Positions 52,192 through 61,718 of a DNA stretch of 64,000 nt are shown piece after piece. The notes beneath the pieces are model-generated. The model made no database searches. It was not told the DNA's origin and was given only the letters and a program-made list of their open reading frames with translations. Origin of the DNA: Ferrimonas balearica (GTDB lineage: Bacteria; Pseudomonadota; Gammaproteobacteria; Enterobacterales; Shewanellaceae); assembly GCF_019802055.1 (NCBI RefSeq), contig NZ_JAHVHW010000004.1, positions 434,001 through 498,000 on the forward strand. The letters are read 5' to 3'. How positions within the stretch are numbered: the first letter of the stretch is position 1; every line of letters begins with the position of its first letter. The position numbers were made by a program, and so were the translations under genes.

Positions 52192-53486
52192 AGCACCACG
52201 GAGCCGATGGCAAAGCCGAAGGCCACCGCCAGCGTGATGGCCACGACGCCGGGCAGCAGGAAGGGGTGGTTGAACACGTACTTGCCGATGCGGGTGGAAC
52301 CGGTGTCGTCCATCTCCACCGCCGCCAGCAGGGTCGGATAGGTGGGCAGAACAAACAGGGCAGAAACCGCCGCAAAGGAGGCCACAATCACCAGCGGCTC
52401 CACACCCATGGCAACAGCGGCAGGCATCAGCGCCACGGTCGCTGCCGCCTGGGAGTAGAGCAGCATGGAGGCAAAGAACAGCGCCACCGCCAGCAACCAG
52501 GCGTAGTTCTGAACCAGCTCACCCGCCACCTCTTTGATGGAGTCGATGTGGGCGGAGACAAAGGTGTCACCCAGCCAGGCCACACCCAATACACAAATAC
52601 AGGCGCTCATCCCCGCCTTAAAGGTGCTGGCGCCCAGGATCTGAGCGGTATCCACCTTGCACACCAGGGTGATCAGGGCGGCGGCGGAGAGCATCAGAAT
52701 CATGATCGCCTGGTCACGGGCCATCACCGGATTCTCAATCAGACCAACGCTGTCGCTGATAGCAGTGGCGTAGCCCACGATGGCCAGAATGGCGACCAGG
52801 AAGATCCCCACAGCGCGCTTTGCGCCGGGCTTGATCGCCAGCTCATCCGCCTTAGTGGCACGCACCAGACCTTCCGCCAGACGCTTCTGGTAAACCGGGT
52901 CCTGATCCAACTCCACTCCCTGACGGTTGGCCACAAAGGCGGTCAGCAGAACGGCGGCCAGAGAGGCGGGGATGGAAACGGCCAGGATGCTGAGGTAATC
53001 CACGCCCAGCGGGGCAAGGATGCCGGTCAGGGCAACGACGGCAGCGGAGATGGGGGAAGCGGTGATGGCGATCTGAGAGGCGACAACGGCGATGGAGAGC
53101 GGACGTGAGGGGCGGATCCCCTGCTCTTTCGCGACTTCGGTAATCACCGGCATGGTGGAGAACGCGGTGTGGCCAGTGCCAGCCAGGAGGGTCATGCCGT
53201 AGGTAACCAGCGGCGCGATGTAGGTGATCTGTTTGGGGTTCTTGCGGATGATGCGTTCAGCGATCTTAACCAGGTAATCCATCCCTCCGGCTACCTGCAT
53301 CGCGGCGATAACGGAGATCACCGACATGATGATCAGGATAACCGAGGTGGGAATGTGACCCGGCGTCATCCCCAACATCGCCAGCACCAGCACACCCAGA
53401 CCACCTGCGTAGCCTATGCCAATACTGCCGAGGCGACTCCCTAACCAGATGGCTAACAGTACAACACTCAACTCGACAAACAGCAT
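52188..53486 (-). CDS. Anaerobic C4-dicarboxylate transporter (DcuA/DcuB family)
   Basis: 432 aa, about 11-12 TM segments. Starts MLFVELSVVLLAIWLGSRLG; conserved PLVTYGMTLLAGTGHTAFSTMPVI and SQIAITASPISAAVVALTG (within the first half). Exchanges fumarate, aspartate or malate for succinate during anaerobic fumarate respiration. ccaggagagccc gives a good Shine-Dalgarno. Consistent with a facultative anaerobe. Confidence 0.92.
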   Translation of the reverse strand: MLFVELSVVLLAIWLGSRLGSIGIGYAGGLGVLVLAMLGMTPGHIPTSVILIIMSVISVIAAMQVAGGMDYLVKIAERIIRKNPKQITYIAPLVTYGMTLLAGTGHTAFSTMPVITEVAKEQGIRPSRPLSIAVVASQIAITASPISAAVVALTGILAPLGVDYLSILAVSIPASLAAVLLTAFVANRQGVELDQDPVYQKRLAEGLVRATKADELAIKPGAKRAVGIFLVAILAIVGYATAISDSVGLIENPVMARDQAIMILMLSAAALITLVCKVDTAQILGASTFKAGMSACICVLGVAWLGDTFVSAHIDSIKEVAGELVQNYAWLLAVALFFASMLLYSQAAATVALMPAAVAMGVEPLVIVASFAAVSALFVLPTYPTLLAAVEMDDTGSTRIGKYVFNHPFLLPGVVAITLAVAFGFAIGSVVL

Positions 53487-53609
53487 GGGCTCTCCTGGGG
53501 CAGTGATAAAAAAGCGCGCGCATTGTATAGAGTTTGTCGAAATGGCTTTGTGACCGGCCTCAAAGCCTGTCGATCACAAAGTGAGATTACCTCGGCAGTT
53601 TCGCTCTGC

Positions 53610-54791
53610 TCAGAACGCCTCATTCACGGCAAAGTAGAAGCCGTTCTCGCCGTTACCAAAGCCCATATCCAGACGCAGGTTGACCCGCTGCTTGATCTCA
53701 AAGCGGTAACCCACCCCAAGCGTGTGCAGCCACTTCTCGTCGCCCAGCTCGGAGACCTTATCGGCCAGGGTGCCAGCGCCAACCCAGTACACCATGCCGT
53801 GGCGTCCACCCAGCGGTTGACGGTATTCCACCTGGGCCAGGGTCATCTGCTTGTCCCGGTAGCGCCCCTGTTCATAGCCGCGCAGACGAGAGGCGCCGCC
53901 CAGCGTGGCCATCTGGTCCCACGGTACGTCGCCATGGTTAAACTCGCCGACCCACTGCCACGCCAGAATGCCGGGCAGGGACTCCAGCGCCCAGTAGTCA
54001 CTGTAGTTCAGGGTGACCTTCTGGAAATCGGTATCGGAGCCGAACGTATCGTCATAGAACACCACGTCCGCCTGCAGCAACCGCCCCCGGCTGGGGTTCA
54101 GAATAAAGTCCCGGGAGTCGTGCACCAGATGCAGACTGGGGCCCGCGCTGAAGCTCTTCTCCGGGAACATGGCCGCCGGTGTATCCAGACGCACCGCGCC
54201 TGGAGCCGTAGGCTCCACCTCACGGGCTTTGACCCCAACCAAGTCAAAACCGGCGCCAATAAAGGTGCTGGGCAGAACCCGCATCATCGCCTGCGGCTTA
54301 AAGCGGTACTCGGTCAGCTCAAAGTTGGTCAGGTTGGAGCGCTGCCGTCCGTTATCCAGACCAATGCCATAGAACACGTCCGGCGCATCCTGAAGCTCCG
54401 CATCGATAAAGAGTCGGTACTTGTCCTCTTTGAGGAAGGTACGGCTCTCCACACCGATGCCCAGGGAGCCGTTGATGGAGCCGAAGCCGTTGATGGTGAT
54501 GGAGCTGGGCTGAGAGACGGTATCCTCGCGATCCACCAGGTAGAGGCCTACGGTGGATATGCCGATCCCCAGGCTTTTCTCCGGGGTGTAGAAGGGGCCG
54601 GGCATCACGCTCCAGTCGATCCCCTTATCCGGGTCAAAGCCGCCATCGGCCCCCAGCTCCTCCAGCACCTTGGCAAACCACTGCTGGCCCCGCTCATACA
54701 ACGAGGGGTCGGCCTCCGGGGCCATTTCAGTGGCCTGAACCGGTGCAGCACTCAACAGCAGCGCCGCGCTGATCAACAGATGACGGGCCAT
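53610..54791 (-). CDS. BamA/TamA-type surface antigen beta-barrel protein
   Basis: 393 aa with a signal peptide (MARHLLISAALLLSAAPVQA). It lacks POTRA repeats. The C-terminal region has the Omp85-like RGYEQGRYRD element (the L6 R-G-[FY] motif) and ends in an alternating barrel strand with terminal Phe (FYFAVNEAF). Found as a bacterial surface antigen (D15) in the outer membrane, substrate unknown. Starts 3 bp after the stop of the barrel gene at 54795 and overlaps its ribosome-binding region, so both are one operon. Confidence 0.84.
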   Translation of the reverse strand: MARHLLISAALLLSAAPVQATEMAPEADPSLYERGQQWFAKVLEELGADGGFDPDKGIDWSVMPGPFYTPEKSLGIGISTVGLYLVDREDTVSQPSSITINGFGSINGSLGIGVESRTFLKEDKYRLFIDAELQDAPDVFYGIGLDNGRQRSNLTNFELTEYRFKPQAMMRVLPSTFIGAGFDLVGVKAREVEPTAPGAVRLDTPAAMFPEKSFSAGPSLHLVHDSRDFILNPSRGRLLQADVVFYDDTFGSDTDFQKVTLNYSDYWALESLPGILAWQWVGEFNHGDVPWDQMATLGGASRLRGYEQGRYRDKQMTLAQVEYRQPLGGRHGMVYWVGAGTLADKVSELGDEKWLHTLGVGYRFEIKQRVNLRLDMGFGNGENGFYFAVNEAF

Positions 54792-54794
54792 CGA

Positions 54795-55712
54795 TCAGAA
54801 CCGCCTGCTGACGGACATAAAGCTGGTGCGACGTGCGCCAAAGCCCGACTCAATCAGCAGCTCCCAGTCGCGGCTCAGGGCATACTGCGCCCCTACCACG
54901 GTGTTCCAGCGGGAGGTGCCCTGCTGCGATACCTCAAAGCGACCGTCCGGTGCCAGACCGGCGATCAGATCATTCAGTTCAGGGGGCAGGCCCAGATCCA
55001 GCAGGCTGCCGGTCAGGTACTGATCCACCTTCTGATACATGGCACCGGCAAAGATCCGCAGCTCCCGGCCACCATCAAACTCCCAGCGGTAGCCCACTCG
55101 GGGGGCTGCCACAAAGCTTTTGATGTCGCCATCAATGATGTTCATGGAGGTGTAGGTGTAGTTCATGTCCACCAGGGCAAACCAGTTGCCCACGCCGCCA
55201 GCCAGGGTGGTGCCCACCCCGTAGGTACCGCCCTTCATCTCCAGAGCAAAGGGGGCGCCGATGGCGATGTCAGAGGCTTCGTTAATGCCTCGACAGAGCA
55301 CCCTGTTGGCAGCATCGGTCAAGGGATTCCCGGTAGAGCTGAGGTTGTCTTGATCGCAGCTCAAACCACGAATGGTGGCCACGCTATCCCCGGAGGTGTA
55401 GCCGAGGATCCCGTAGACGTTCATAAAGGGGAAGATCCAGACATCACCGCGCAGGGTCAGGTTATAGCCATCGAAGTCGGCTTCCGGCGCATTGATGTCC
55501 AGGGCCTCCAGTACCGGGTGGCCGGTCAGCTCAATGCTGTTCACGGTAACCGGGTTGCTCATATCCATATAGGAGAGAGAGAGGCCATAGGGCTTGGGCA
55601 GGGTGTAGCCACGCGCCTCCGCCTCATCCCCCCAGATAGGGAAGAAGGAGTCTTGAGCCTGTGCATTGGCGCACACCACCAGGGCGGCCATGGAAACAAT
55701 CGAACGGAACAT
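54795..55712 (-). CDS. Hypothetical outer-membrane beta-barrel protein
   Basis: 305 aa from ATG 55712, starting a signal peptide (MFRSIVSMAALVVCANAQA). Beta-rich mature part with regular aromatic alternation and a C-terminal Phe (SVSRRF), typical of an outer-membrane barrel. It resembles families that travel with the Omp85-like protein encoded next. I do not recognise a named family. Two Cys (SCDQDN, VLCRG) may form a disulfide in an outer loop. Confidence 0.7.
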   Translation of the reverse strand: MFRSIVSMAALVVCANAQAQDSFFPIWGDEAEARGYTLPKPYGLSLSYMDMSNPVTVNSIELTGHPVLEALDINAPEADFDGYNLTLRGDVWIFPFMNVYGILGYTSGDSVATIRGLSCDQDNLSSTGNPLTDAANRVLCRGINEASDIAIGAPFALEMKGGTYGVGTTLAGGVGNWFALVDMNYTYTSMNIIDGDIKSFVAAPRVGYRWEFDGGRELRIFAGAMYQKVDQYLTGSLLDLGLPPELNDLIAGLAPDGRFEVSQQGTSRWNTVVGAQYALSRDWELLIESGFGARRTSFMSVSRRF

Positions 55713-56033
55713 AATCAGGAACACTCACACACAAAAAAAGCGGCCAACTGAGCCGAGGCTCGCGACCGCAAAATACTCTGGTAATGTTTGCACTAGCCCG
55801 ACGGAGTGTACTGTTAAAAGGCTAGATCAAAACTGAACGGCCGGTGATACCAGAGAGGCTGGATCAGACCTGAACAGCAACAGAACCGGGGATTTCGCTA
55901 TCATGGCGGCTGCACTACAATCCGCAGCCCTAAAAGATTGAGCGCATTATAATTAGCCAATCAGCCAATGGGTATGACGTATGGGCTTTTTTTATCCGGC
56001 TGCGCCTTAAAGACACACCTGACAGGGGTATTG

Positions 56034-57287
56034 ATGACCACCTCCCGACTGTTTCTGCTGACCACTCTGTTTATTGCAGGCTGCGCCTCCCCCACCTGGC
56101 AGGGCCACCCCAAGCCGGATGAGAGCGCCATCAGTCGGGCGCTTAACGGCAGCGACCAACCGGTGGCGATCTGGGATCTCCCCCCGGAGAGCCTGCCCAG
56201 CTTCCCGGTGCCCCAGAATGTGCGCCCCTGCTGCGCATTCGGCAATCTGCAGAAGGTGAAAGTCGGTCCGGTGCCTATTCCCCTGTTCCGGCTCGGCAAT
56301 ACCGTTGCCCCCAATAAGGTTGGCCCTCACCGCTTTGATGGCGGCACCTTCAACTACACCTCCTCGGGCATGAGTGGCAACAACAACCGGGGAAGCGAAA
56401 ACAACGGCGTGCTCTACACTGCGCGCGGTGGCTTTATCGATCTGGCCCACGTCCGCGATACCGCAGACGATACGGTAGCCCTGTTTTTCCAGATCTTCCG
56501 CAAGCTGGGCGAGGCTCACATCATTGAGGTGCCGGATGAAATCGGCCGTCGATACGTTCGGATGCATGCCTTTGACGTCAGTGAACTGAGTGGCCAGGAG
56601 CGCTGGCAGCTTTCCGCCGCACTGGCCGCCCGTCTGGCCTACTTCAAGGCAGAATCCCATGAGATCGCCCAATGGCATAACTACGCCAGCTTTGCCGGGT
56701 GGCCGGAAACCGTCTCCGCCTTCTCCCCGGAAGACCTCTACTCCAATATGCTGGGCGCCAAACTCACCATGGCCCTGATTAACGCCCAACTGGTACTGAA
56801 CGATCAGCTCTACAACCAGAGCCTCACGGTTTGGCTGGATGCCACTCTGGAGTGGCTGGGCGAAGTGGATAAGAAGACCACCAACGCCCTGTTTGATGTG
56901 GTGGATGGCCATTGGTGGGACTCCACCCGTCCCATCCCGGACAAGTTTATGGTGCTGAAACGCCATTACGGGCTGGGGGATCGGCAGTTGCCCTACCTGG
57001 TGCCGGAATCGATGGCTGCGGACCATTCCGCCTGGCCCAAAGTGGCTGCGCTTTACCGCAAGCCCAATACCCCTCACAGTCTGCATCTGACCGATACGCT
57101 GTTTGGGCTGGCACTGGATGATCTTGGAGAGTTGGTGATGGAGGTGAGCGACGGCTACGCCGCCAGCTTTGCTGATATTCCGGAATCCCTATGGCGCGAC
57201 GGTTTCACTCACCGGGAGTTTTCGGAGATCGCTTCATACGCCGCACAGGCCGATGCGATACAGCTGGAAGCACTCTCCACGCCCTGA
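56034..57287 (+). CDS. DUF4056 lipoprotein
   Basis: 417 aa from ATG 56034 behind agggg. Lipobox FIAGC at residue 16. Family blocks: VRPCCAFGNLQKVKVG, GGFIDLAHVRDTADDT, IAQWHNYASFAGWPETVSAFSPEDLYSNMLG and WWDSTRPIPDKF. Function unknown. The 3' end overlaps the convergent small secreted-protein gene by 79 bp. Confidence 0.82.
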   Translation: MTTSRLFLLTTLFIAGCASPTWQGHPKPDESAISRALNGSDQPVAIWDLPPESLPSFPVPQNVRPCCAFGNLQKVKVGPVPIPLFRLGNTVAPNKVGPHRFDGGTFNYTSSGMSGNNNRGSENNGVLYTARGGFIDLAHVRDTADDTVALFFQIFRKLGEAHIIEVPDEIGRRYVRMHAFDVSELSGQERWQLSAALAARLAYFKAESHEIAQWHNYASFAGWPETVSAFSPEDLYSNMLGAKLTMALINAQLVLNDQLYNQSLTVWLDATLEWLGEVDKKTTNALFDVVDGHWWDSTRPIPDKFMVLKRHYGLGDRQLPYLVPESMAADHSAWPKVAALYRKPNTPHSLHLTDTLFGLALDDLGELVMEVSDGYAASFADIPESLWRDGFTHREFSEIASYAAQADAIQLEALSTP

Positions 57288-57574
57288 ACAAATGGGGCTT
57301 CAACCGGCAGGTAAAGTGACAGTCGTTTGAGCCCCGGTTCATCCTCAAACGCCAGTGGCGCATCCGTGTATTCCGCTAACGCGGTCAGCAGGCCCATCAA
57401 CTGCTGGCCGTTTGGCGTTTCCTGATAATGCCAGCGGTGCCAACACCCCTGAGGCACACATTGCGGCTCGATCTGTACCAGCCAGGGCCAACTCAGAGAG
57501 GCTGGCTCTGCCTGCGCAAACCTCCCCCAAAACATCATCAAAATCAGTAACCCGCATTGTTTTAATGGCGTCAT
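57209..57574 (-). CDS. Small hypothetical secreted protein
   Basis: 121 aa. A signal peptide (MTPLKQCGLLILMMFWGRFAQA) is clear. Cys pairs C39/C44 (PQCVPQGCW) and C105/C110 could form disulfides. No family recognised. The last 79 bp overlap the end of DUF4056 on the other strand. Its codon pattern and signal peptide argue that it is real, but homologues were not checked. Confidence 0.55.
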   Translation of the reverse strand: MTPLKQCGLLILMMFWGRFAQAEPASLSWPWLVQIEPQCVPQGCWHRWHYQETPNGQQLMGLLTALAEYTDAPLAFEDEPGLKRLSLYLPVEAPFVQGVESASSCIASACAAYEAISENSR

Positions 57575-57643
57575 GGCAGCCTCTTATCTATGACGTGCTG
57601 CTAAGTGTAGTGAAACCGAAGTGGCACCGGGGGGGGAAATGCG

Positions 57644-57743
57644 TATAATCGCCGCCACTGTGCGCGGCCCGGGTCAATTTTTGCGCCCCGCTTTGCCCTT
57701 CTGGCGGAGCGCTCGAACCCGGAATTCGCCAGGAGGGCGGTTG
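57644..57743 (+). promoter_or_regulatory. speD upstream region with -10 and start-codon palindrome
   Basis: TATAAT at 57644-57649 is a strong -10 without a clear -35. The start codon region contains ttgatga-gt-tcatcaa (57741-57756), a perfect hairpin over the ATG, and ggtaag/cttacc (57777-57794) follows. Together these could gate initiation. Confidence 0.35.
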
Positions 57744-58763
57744 ATGAGTTCATCAACCAAACTCGTTGGGGGGGAGGTAAGGCCATACTTACCAAACCAT
57801 GCTTTTCTGCCTTCAACGGGAGTAAAACTGAAAATGATGTTCTTCGAGGGCTCCGAAAAAAAAGTCGAAGCGGTGCTCAAGCCGGGTCATAACTCGCTTC
57901 GAGCACTGGGAAAACCTTTCTGGGAAACCATGGTAGCCCAGGCAAACGCTACCATCCTTTCCTCTGTTCATAACGAACACTGCGACGCCTACCTCCTTTC
58001 GGAATCCAGCCTCTTTGTCTGGGATGACCGATTCCTGATGCTGACCTGCGGTACCACTACCCTGGTTCAGGCGGTTACCGAATTCCTTAAGCACTTCAGC
58101 CAGAACGAACTGGCGATGCTCACCTACCAGCGCAAAAACGAATACCAGTCTCACCTGCAGAAAAGCAGCTTTGACGAAGACCTCGCCGCGCTGCAAAGCC
58201 TCCTTCCCGGTTGCGCATGGCGCCTGGGACACCTGGATGGCCACCACAACTACATCTTCCACAGCGATGCGCCGTACCAGCCGGACGCCGATGACGCCAC
58301 AGCTGAACTGCTGATGTACCACATCCAGGGTGCCGCCGCGGATTACCTGCGCAGCACCAATCAGACCGTTGAGGGTGTGCGCGAGCTGTTTGACTGGCAG
58401 GGCATGTTGCCTGATTTCCAGTTCGACGACTTCCTGTTCGAGCCCTTTGGCTACTCCATGAACGGGATCCGAGGCGAACACTACGTCACCGTGCACGTGA
58501 CGCCTCAGGAAGACAGCTCCTACGTCAGCTTTGAGTCCAACCTGGACCAGGCCGAGCTGATCCCGGTGCTGAACCAGCTACTGCGTCGACTCAATCCGCA
58601 GAGCTACGACATCATCAGTTTCAATCTGGATGCAGAGCTGGACCACGATGCCCGTGCCCAGCGTGTCGATCAGGCCCGTCAGGACCTGCCCATCGGCTAC
58701 CGCATGCAGTTCGCCCACTACCTGGTGCCGCCGGCCCAGCCTTTGGGCGCCATCCAGCTGTAA
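57744..58763 (+). CDS. speD: S-adenosylmethionine decarboxylase proenzyme, eukaryotic type
   Basis: 339 aa from ATG 57744. Decarboxylates AdoMet to supply the aminopropyl group for spermidine. It is the long class found in eukaryotes (PF01536 style): FFEGSEK near residue 33 (E35, E38), self-cleavage site SE-SSLFV at E87/S88 giving the pyruvoyl group, C102 in LTCGTTTLV, and GYSMNGIRGEHYVTVHVTP. The start is ambiguous: AGGAGG seven bases before 57744 is strong, but homologues begin near 57834. The first 30 residues may be an extension or a regulatory leader. No speE follows. Confidence 0.85.
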   Translation: MSSSTKLVGGEVRPYLPNHAFLPSTGVKLKMMFFEGSEKKVEAVLKPGHNSLRALGKPFWETMVAQANATILSSVHNEHCDAYLLSESSLFVWDDRFLMLTCGTTTLVQAVTEFLKHFSQNELAMLTYQRKNEYQSHLQKSSFDEDLAALQSLLPGCAWRLGHLDGHHNYIFHSDAPYQPDADDATAELLMYHIQGAAADYLRSTNQTVEGVRELFDWQGMLPDFQFDDFLFEPFGYSMNGIRGEHYVTVHVTPQEDSSYVSFESNLDQAELIPVLNQLLRRLNPQSYDIISFNLDAELDHDARAQRVDQARQDLPIGYRMQFAHYLVPPAQPLGAIQL

Positions 58764-58824
58764 CGTGATACAGGGCTTGCTTCGGCAAGCCCTGCTTGGT
58801 TTCAGAGGCGGGAGTCCTCCGCCC

Positions 58825-60369
58825 TCAGGGCCGGTTTGGCCCCATCTTGTCCACCCCACACCAGAGTGCCACGCCGTCCCGCCCCTCGGATTTCACCCGG
58901 TAAAGCGCCCTGTCTGCCTCCTCCATCAGCTCAGGCAGCGTCAAACTGAGATCCACCGGGTTATGGCCAACCGGCAGATAGGCGATGCCGATACTGACGG
59001 TCAGGCGACCGCTGAGACCCGGCGAGCTGATGGTCAGATGACGGATCCGCTCGGCGATGGTCCAGGCCAGCTTTTCCAGCTCCGGTCCCTGGGGCTCGGT
59101 AATGCCGAGAATGAACTCCTCTCCTCCCCAGCGACTCGCCAGTTCACCGCCGCGTCGGGTCACTGATTCCAGCACCCGCGCGACTTTGGTCAGCACCTCG
59201 TCGCCGGTGCCGTGCCCGAATCGGTCGTTAAACTGTTTGAAGTGATCGATGTCCACCATCACCACCGCCAATCCCCGATGATGGCGAGCCAGTCTGCGCC
59301 ACTCCTCATCCAGAAACTGTTCCATCGCCCTTCGGTTGGCCAGCCCGGTCAGGGGATCGGTACGGGCCATCTGGTTCAGCTGTTCACGCTGCTGATAGAG
59401 CATTCGCATCAGGCTGTTAAAGGCGCTGGCCAACTGACGAAACTCCAGAATGGAGGCGGTATTGCCCATCGGGCGAAACTGCTGGTTACGCTCCATCGCC
59501 CGGATCTGCGCGACCCCACGCTCCATCGGCCGCACCAGCAGATGTCCCATCAACAGATTGACCAGCACCACCATGACCCCTAGCGCCACAAACGCCAGCC
59601 ACTCGTAGCGGGTCAGTGAGGTGGGGGGCTTGGTGGTGTGCTCCAGTTCCAGCACCAGCGTAGGGCGCCCCAGCGCATCCCGTACCAGGATATCTCGTTG
59701 CGCCTTGGGCAGGCGGAGTGTCTCCGGCGACATCAGGTCAGGCAGGGTTTCATCTTCAAGGGCTGCGGGTCTCAACGTGAACGCCAGACCACTGGTTTCC
59801 ATTATTCGTTTCCGGAACGCTTCCCCCATATGACGCAGCACCATCAGATAGCCGTGACCACAATCATTACCCATCGGATTACAGACGGTGGCCGCGGCAT
59901 AGAGGAAGGGCTGGCCACCCTGCCGCAACAGCCCGCTGCGATGCCGGGGTCGATGAGGGTCCAGCACCGGCATCAGTTTGGCTCTCTGAAAGGCGTCATC
60001 GCCCATCAGCATCGGCAGGGAGAAGTGGGGGTCGTTGTCGTAATAGCGCAGCGCCAGGGCATCGTCGTAGAGAAACAGCGCTTGAAGCGTAAAGCCCTGA
60101 TGCAGCGGCAGGGCGCCCTGTTGGACCTGCTGACCATCCAGGTAAGCCATCAGAAAGTCATCACTGGCCATGTCCTGCGCCATCAGAGCCAAAGCCATCT
60201 GGCGGGCCTGAAATTGAAACTTCAGCCCGCGGATCTCCTGCTGCTGAGTGGCCAGCACCTCACCATTGACGTAGGGCAGGATCACCAGATTTCGCAGTAG
60301 CAGGTACCCCAACGCCAGCACCAGCACCAGGGCCAAAGAAAAGAGCAGCGCCAAGCGCTTCAAGGGCAT
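58825..60369 (-). CDS. Membrane diguanylate cyclase (GGDEF) with periplasmic sensor
   Basis: 514 aa from ATG 60369 with ggag eight bases upstream. TM1 near 5-27, periplasmic CHASE4-like domain to about 250, TM2 near 260-282, HAMP, then GGDEF. The signature is GGEEF at 415-419 (RWGGEEFILG), with the metal-binding VDIDHFKQFNDRFGH, so synthesis of c-di-GMP is expected. No RxxD inhibitory site is obvious just before GGEEF. Together with the HD-GYP regulator in this window it gives opposite c-di-GMP functions. Confidence 0.92.
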   Translation of the reverse strand: MPLKRLALLFSLALVLVLALGYLLLRNLVILPYVNGEVLATQQQEIRGLKFQFQARQMALALMAQDMASDDFLMAYLDGQQVQQGALPLHQGFTLQALFLYDDALALRYYDNDPHFSLPMLMGDDAFQRAKLMPVLDPHRPRHRSGLLRQGGQPFLYAAATVCNPMGNDCGHGYLMVLRHMGEAFRKRIMETSGLAFTLRPAALEDETLPDLMSPETLRLPKAQRDILVRDALGRPTLVLELEHTTKPPTSLTRYEWLAFVALGVMVVLVNLLMGHLLVRPMERGVAQIRAMERNQQFRPMGNTASILEFRQLASAFNSLMRMLYQQREQLNQMARTDPLTGLANRRAMEQFLDEEWRRLARHHRGLAVVMVDIDHFKQFNDRFGHGTGDEVLTKVARVLESVTRRGGELASRWGGEEFILGITEPQGPELEKLAWTIAERIRHLTISSPGLSGRLTVSIGIAYLPVGHNPVDLSLTLPELMEEADRALYRVKSEGRDGVALWCGVDKMGPNRP

Positions 60370-60500
60370 AGGCAAACTCCGCGTATCACCCATTGAGTGT
60401 GGCACGATTTTGAGCATCCTGCGGATTGGCTCATGACGCCTTGAACTTGTTCCGTATCAGCTTGAGGGTAAACCTATTTCCAGGGCTCTGGAGCGATGCA

Positions 60501-61601
60501 TTGAAGCCAATATTTACCCAGTACCGCTCAACCAATCTGTCGCTGTTGATGGTCGCGATTCTGACCCCCCTTTTCTGCTGGCCAGTTTCGTTTTCCGCCC
60601 CCCTTCTGCAATCCCTGGGCATCCCCCGATATCTGGACATCGATTGTCGCCTGTGGAGCGAGTTTTACGGACTGGCTCAAGTCGCCATGTTGCTGGGATT
60701 TGTCCTGATGATGCCAATACTCCGCCTCATCACTGCCCCCGCCAAGATACTGCAGGTTGGCCTGATGATATTGGCTGCGGGTCAGCTTGGTGGTCTGGTT
60801 GCCCCGGCCCCCGGTCTTGTGGTTTCAGGGTTTGGCTCGGGGCTGGGACTGGGGGCCCTTTACTTGTTGTTGATGGAGAGTAGCCACCAGAACCCTTTAA
60901 GAATGGCCGCTTGGTTGGCCTTTATGGGGGCCATCTGCCTTGCTCTCGCACCACTGATGACTCCAATTCTCGGGTTCACACAGTACCTGTTTTCCCCGTC
61001 ACAGAACGCCATGCACGCCACCACCAAAGCGCTCTCCCTGTTGGCGATTCCGCTGACATTGACGCTGGCCATGATCGGCCACCTGCGGCTTTATCCCCTG
61101 CGGCAAACACCAAGCTATGTGGAAGACAGGTTCAACTTGGTGGCGCTTATCCTGCCCCTGATTGGTCTGTCCCTGCTGCCCGCATTGCCAGAGCTGAACT
61201 GGCAACCGGACAGCGTCCCCCAGGCCGTTCGTACCAATATCCAAACGGTCGCCACCTCACTGGTTACGTTTGGCTTAGCCGCCCTGATGTGGCACAAGCG
61301 GCAGGTTGGCCACTGGGGGTTAGTGGCTGGTGTTCTTGTTGCCCTTATCCTGCTTTTCAGCCAGTTGTCCCCCTATGCACTGTTCAGCCTGAGCGGCATG
61401 GTGGCGCTGCTGCTGAACGCCAGCCTGCTCTGGATTCATGCGCTGCTGCTTGGCCTCTGCCTTTCCGCTCTGCCCTATCGCTGCCGTGCCGCCGGGTTAG
61501 TGGTGGTGATGATGGCCCCAAAGCTCGCCATGCTGCTGTGGCATTGGTGTCATGACCCGGCTCTGAACTGGCAGGAGATACTGACCATACTGGCCCTATA
61601 A
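60501..61601 (+). CDS. MFS-like 12-TM membrane protein, tandem paralogue A
   Basis: 366 aa from TTG 60501, seven bases after ggag; the open frame reaches 60426 without a better signal. About 10-12 hydrophobic segments. No recognised transporter motif A. The C terminus (VMMAPKLAMLLWHWC...LNWQEI) matches the next gene (LMLPKLALLLWALA...LPWQGI), so the two are paralogues. Function unknown. Both sit downstream of and divergent from the GGDEF gene. Confidence 0.75.
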   Translation: MKPIFTQYRSTNLSLLMVAILTPLFCWPVSFSAPLLQSLGIPRYLDIDCRLWSEFYGLAQVAMLLGFVLMMPILRLITAPAKILQVGLMILAAGQLGGLVAPAPGLVVSGFGSGLGLGALYLLLMESSHQNPLRMAAWLAFMGAICLALAPLMTPILGFTQYLFSPSQNAMHATTKALSLLAIPLTLTLAMIGHLRLYPLRQTPSYVEDRFNLVALILPLIGLSLLPALPELNWQPDSVPQAVRTNIQTVATSLVTFGLAALMWHKRQVGHWGLVAGVLVALILLFSQLSPYALFSLSGMVALLLNASLLWIHALLLGLCLSALPYRCRAAGLVVVMMAPKLAMLLWHWCHDPALNWQEILTILAL

Positions 61602-61718
61602 CGACCTGACGAGCCTGCCCTCATAAACAGAGAGTGACTCCCAGCTTACGTGTACTGGGTTGATTTAAAATCCGTTTCCGGTGAAGTTGCCGGAGCTGTT
61701 CAAGCAAGGATTGCTGTC

